This document shows, in pieces, positions 5,778 to 6,668 of a stretch of DNA of 6,668 bases. The notes under the pieces are model-generated. The model had not been told where the DNA came from. It saw nothing but the letters and a program-made list of their open reading frames with translations, and did not search any database. The position numbers and the translations under genes were made by a program. This DNA is from JBEIJQ01 sp040380145 (lineage in GTDB: Bacteria; Bacteroidota; Bacteroidia; Chitinophagales; Saprospiraceae). How positions within the stretch are numbered: the stretch's first letter is position 1; every line of letters begins with the position of its first letter. Location of the stretch: the NCBI GenBank assembly GCA_040380145.1, contig JBEIJQ010000160.1, forward strand, positions 1 to 6,668, written 5' to 3'.

Positions 5778-6668
5778 ATGTCCGACACCGTTTCCGTCGA
5801 AGGTTTGGGGAAATTTTACCACCAGGGCAAGGGCCAAGGAAAATGGGGCCTTCGGGACGTATCGTTTTCGATCGGTCCGGGCGATTTCCTCGGTGTGGTC
5901 GGGCACAACGGTTCGGGCAAAAGCACGCTGTTGAAAATTTTGTCGGGCATTCTGAGCCCGACCGAGGGCCGGGCCCTCATTCGGGGGCGGCATGCGGCCA
6001 TCCTCGACATAGGATCGGGCTTTCATGCCGACCTCACCGGCCGCGAAAACCTGTATCTCGTGGGCAGTCTGTACGGCTTTTCGCGCCGCGAAATGGCCCG
6101 CCGGGAAGATGAGATCATCGCTTTTGCAGAATGCGCCTCTTATGTGGACGATCCCGTGCGCACCTATTCCTCGGGCATGTACCTGCGGTTGGCTTTTTCC
6201 CTGGTGACCCACCTCGACGTGGAAGTGTTTTTTTTCGACGAGGTGATTCTCGTGGGCGACCAGTCGTTCAAGATCAAGTGCGCGCAAAAATTCCAGTCTT
6301 TGAGGACCGAGGGCAAGACCGTGGTGCTGGTCAGCCATGATTTGGTGGGCATCCAGCACTACTGCAACAAGGCCCTGGAACTCTGCGAGGGCCGGCTGGT
6401 GCAGTTGGGCGACAAGAACGACGTGCTGAACGGCTATCTCCGACGCGTGGCGGCCCAGCTCGAAACCGCCGATCCCGAGCAGCAGACCCTGCCGGCGGGA
6501 TATTCGTTCGTGGATTTCCGTTTCGAGGGCGGCAGGCCGGTCGAGGGAAAAACGCGCTACGAAGGCCGTGAACCCATCCGCGCGGTGTTCGAATACCGGT
6601 TGGAAAACCCTTTGCTACCGGTCTGCGTGGGCATGTGCGTCTCGGATCCCTTCCACCGCTACCTTTGC
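5778..6668 (+). CDS. wzt: ABC transporter ATPase for polysaccharide export, Wzt-like (3' end outside window)
   Basis: An ATG at 5778 opens a frame of 297 codons that runs off the right edge. Walker A is GHNGSGKS (42-49). LDIGSGFHADLTGRENLYL (76-94) is the characteristic polysaccharide-exporter stretch usually written LELGaGFHPELTGREN. The signature is YSSGM (130-134) rather than LSGGQ, as is usual in Wzt, TagH and KpsT. Walker B is VFFFDE (150-155), the D-loop VGD is at 159-161, and the H-loop His is 187. The nucleotide-binding domain ends near 225. From about 242, FVDFRFEGG and then EPIRAVFEYRLENPLLPVCVGMCVSDP match the start of a Wzt C-terminal beta-sandwich, which in E. coli O9a Wzt recognises the modified non-reducing end of the glycan. 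That extension sets it apart from KpsT. It energises the permease encoded just upstream. Substrate identity cannot be read from here. Confidence 0.87.
   Translation, partial: MSDTVSVEGLGKFYHQGKGQGKWGLRDVSFSIGPGDFLGVVGHNGSGKSTLLKILSGILSPTEGRALIRGRHAAILDIGSGFHADLTGRENLYLVGSLYGFSRREMARREDEIIAFAECASYVDDPVRTYSSGMYLRLAFSLVTHLDVEVFFFDEVILVGDQSFKIKCAQKFQSLRTEGKTVVLVSHDLVGIQHYCNKALELCEGRLVQLGDKNDVLNGYLRRVAAQLETADPEQQTLPAGYSFVDFRFEGGRPVEGKTRYEGREPIRAVFEYRLENPLLPVCVGMCVSDPFHRYLC

Noticed and set aside
4785..6359. 524-codon minus-strand frame opposite wzm and wzt
   Set aside because: Composition is His/Gln/Arg-rich with no motif, and both genes on the plus strand are well supported.
1..6668. CRISPR array, tRNA, rRNA or insertion sequence
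   Set aside because: No regularly spaced direct repeats, transposase frame or RNA gene was seen; the only tandem repeats are codon-sized ones in the Gly-rich region.

Overview
The window most resembles a GC-rich member of the Bacteroidota, possibly a Saprospiria-like lineage. This is inferred from three things. There is a long secreted protein built from Ig-like, beta-helix and glycine-rich parts. The best promoter-like sites fit the Bacteroidota pattern (TTG about 19-20 bases before TAnnTTTG). No clear Shine-Dalgarno sequences precede the genes. No rRNA or tRNA fixes the taxonomy.

Layout. Positions 1-2346 (minus strand) are one long open frame of 782 codons that runs off the left edge. It has a signal peptide, a Cys-rich N-terminal domain, two Ig/PKD-like domains, the start of a right-handed beta-helix, and a very glycine-rich tract. 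Positions 2347-2908 are an AT-richer divergent intergenic region with a T8A8 palindrome and weak promoter candidates. Positions 2909-4768 (plus) encode a complete Uup-type ABC-F ATPase. Positions 4769-4949 are a short spacer with a good promoter -7 element. Positions 4950-5771 and 5778-6668 (plus) encode the permease (Wzm-like) and ATPase (Wzt-like) of an ABC-2 polysaccharide exporter, 6 bases apart. The ATPase continues past the right edge, into a C-terminal domain of the Wzt glycan-binding type.

How the genes relate. The Wzm/Wzt pair should form one inner-membrane machine that exports a lipid-linked glycan such as O-antigen, and it probably opens a surface-polysaccharide cluster to the right. 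Uup acts on ribosomes and perhaps DNA; its place beside a transporter looks coincidental, since ABC-F proteins have no membrane domains. The minus-strand protein is probably a secreted or surface protein, and any type IX secretion tail would lie off the left edge.

I see no clear evidence of a wholly new system. The most unusual item is the glycine-rich segment of the secreted protein, which has a collagen-like Gly-X-Y run and Cys-Cys and Cys-Cys-Cys clusters.
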